Shown here in pieces: positions 5,084-5,301 of a stretch of DNA of 5,301 nucleotides. Origin of the DNA: CAZJAD01 sp964543855 (GTDB taxonomy: Bacteria; Electryoneota; RPQS01; DYHQ01); the NCBI GenBank assembly GCA_964543855.1, contig CAZJAD010000123.1, forward strand, positions 1-5,301. Reading direction: 5' to 3'. Every line of letters starts with the position of its first letter. Position 1 is the stretch's first letter. The position numbers and the translations under genes were made by a program. The notes under the pieces were generated by a model that saw only the letters and a program-made list of their open reading frames with translations, was not told the DNA's origin and ran no database searches.

Positions 5084-5301
5084 ATGGCTGACAAGACTTC
5101 TGATTTGAACATAGGCGACTACGAACGCTACGGCTTTCATAAGCCGGAGAAGTATCTCGTCAAGATGGAGAAGGGTCTCTCCAGATGGGTCGTGGAAGAG
5201 ATCTCGGCATACAAAAGCGAACCCGACTGGATGCGCGATTTCCGCTTGAGAGCTCTTGACATTTTCCTGCGCAAACCGACGCCCACCTGGGGACCCGACC
5301 T
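5084..5301 (+). CDS. sufB: SufB, Fe-S scaffold subunit, N-terminal fragment cut by window edge
   Basis: SufB is the scaffold protein of the SufBC2D complex on which the nascent Fe-S cluster is assembled. Only the first 72 residues are visible. They show the family N-terminal region: YERYGFHKPEKYLVKMEKGL (14-33), then VVEEISAYKSEPDWMRDFRLRALDIF and KPTPTWGPDL at the edge, which distinguishes SufB from SufD. The ATG at 5084 is chosen, but the ribosome site is weak (AAGTGA, 8 nt before). An in-frame GTG at 5072 would add four residues and cannot be excluded. The frame is intact to the end of the window. Confidence 0.95.
   Translation, partial: MADKTSDLNIGDYERYGFHKPEKYLVKMEKGLSRWVVEEISAYKSEPDWMRDFRLRALDIFLRKPTPTWGPD

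Overview
The window looks like a fragment of a bacterial metagenome-type scaffold: it contains a run of exactly 100 N inside a gene, and genes are cut at both ends. The organism has an outer membrane, because it carries a TonB-dependent receptor. The receptor starts with a carboxypeptidase-regulatory-like domain before its plug, a layout common in the Bacteroidota/FCB group and some neighbouring Gram-negative phyla. GC is moderate to high in the genes and clearly lower in the central intergenic region. I cannot name the phylum from sequence alone.

There are two divergent transcription units. The left one (minus strand, 3553 down to 1) starts at a near-consensus sigma70-type promoter (TTGACA, 17-bp spacer, TATATT). 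It then runs through a TPP (thiamine pyrophosphate) riboswitch aptamer and an intrinsic terminator with a 12-bp stem. Next come a TonB-dependent outer-membrane receptor (interrupted by the N run), a strong intercistronic hairpin, and a sodium:solute symporter (SSS) family inner-membrane transporter that runs off the left edge. The symporter has a TTG start and no stop codon in the window, so a simple ATG-to-stop ORF search misses it. The layout reads as a two-membrane uptake route for thiamine or a thiamine precursor, shut off when TPP is abundant.

The right unit (plus strand, about 3700 to 5301) encodes an Rrf2-family regulator with an IscR-like cysteine cluster, then SufC (the ABC-type ATPase of the SUF iron-sulfur assembly scaffold), then the N-terminus of SufB. 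This is the start of a self-regulated suf operon. The AT-rich stretch ahead of the regulator holds a candidate -10 element bracketed by a repeated motif that could be its operator.

The main point of interest is the riboswitch-controlled receptor plus SSS symporter pair. A plausible antiterminator can be read directly from the leader, and the pairing differs from the better-known receptor/PnuT thiamine uptake arrangement. Nothing here is a wholly unknown system, and the substrate is inferred from the riboswitch only.
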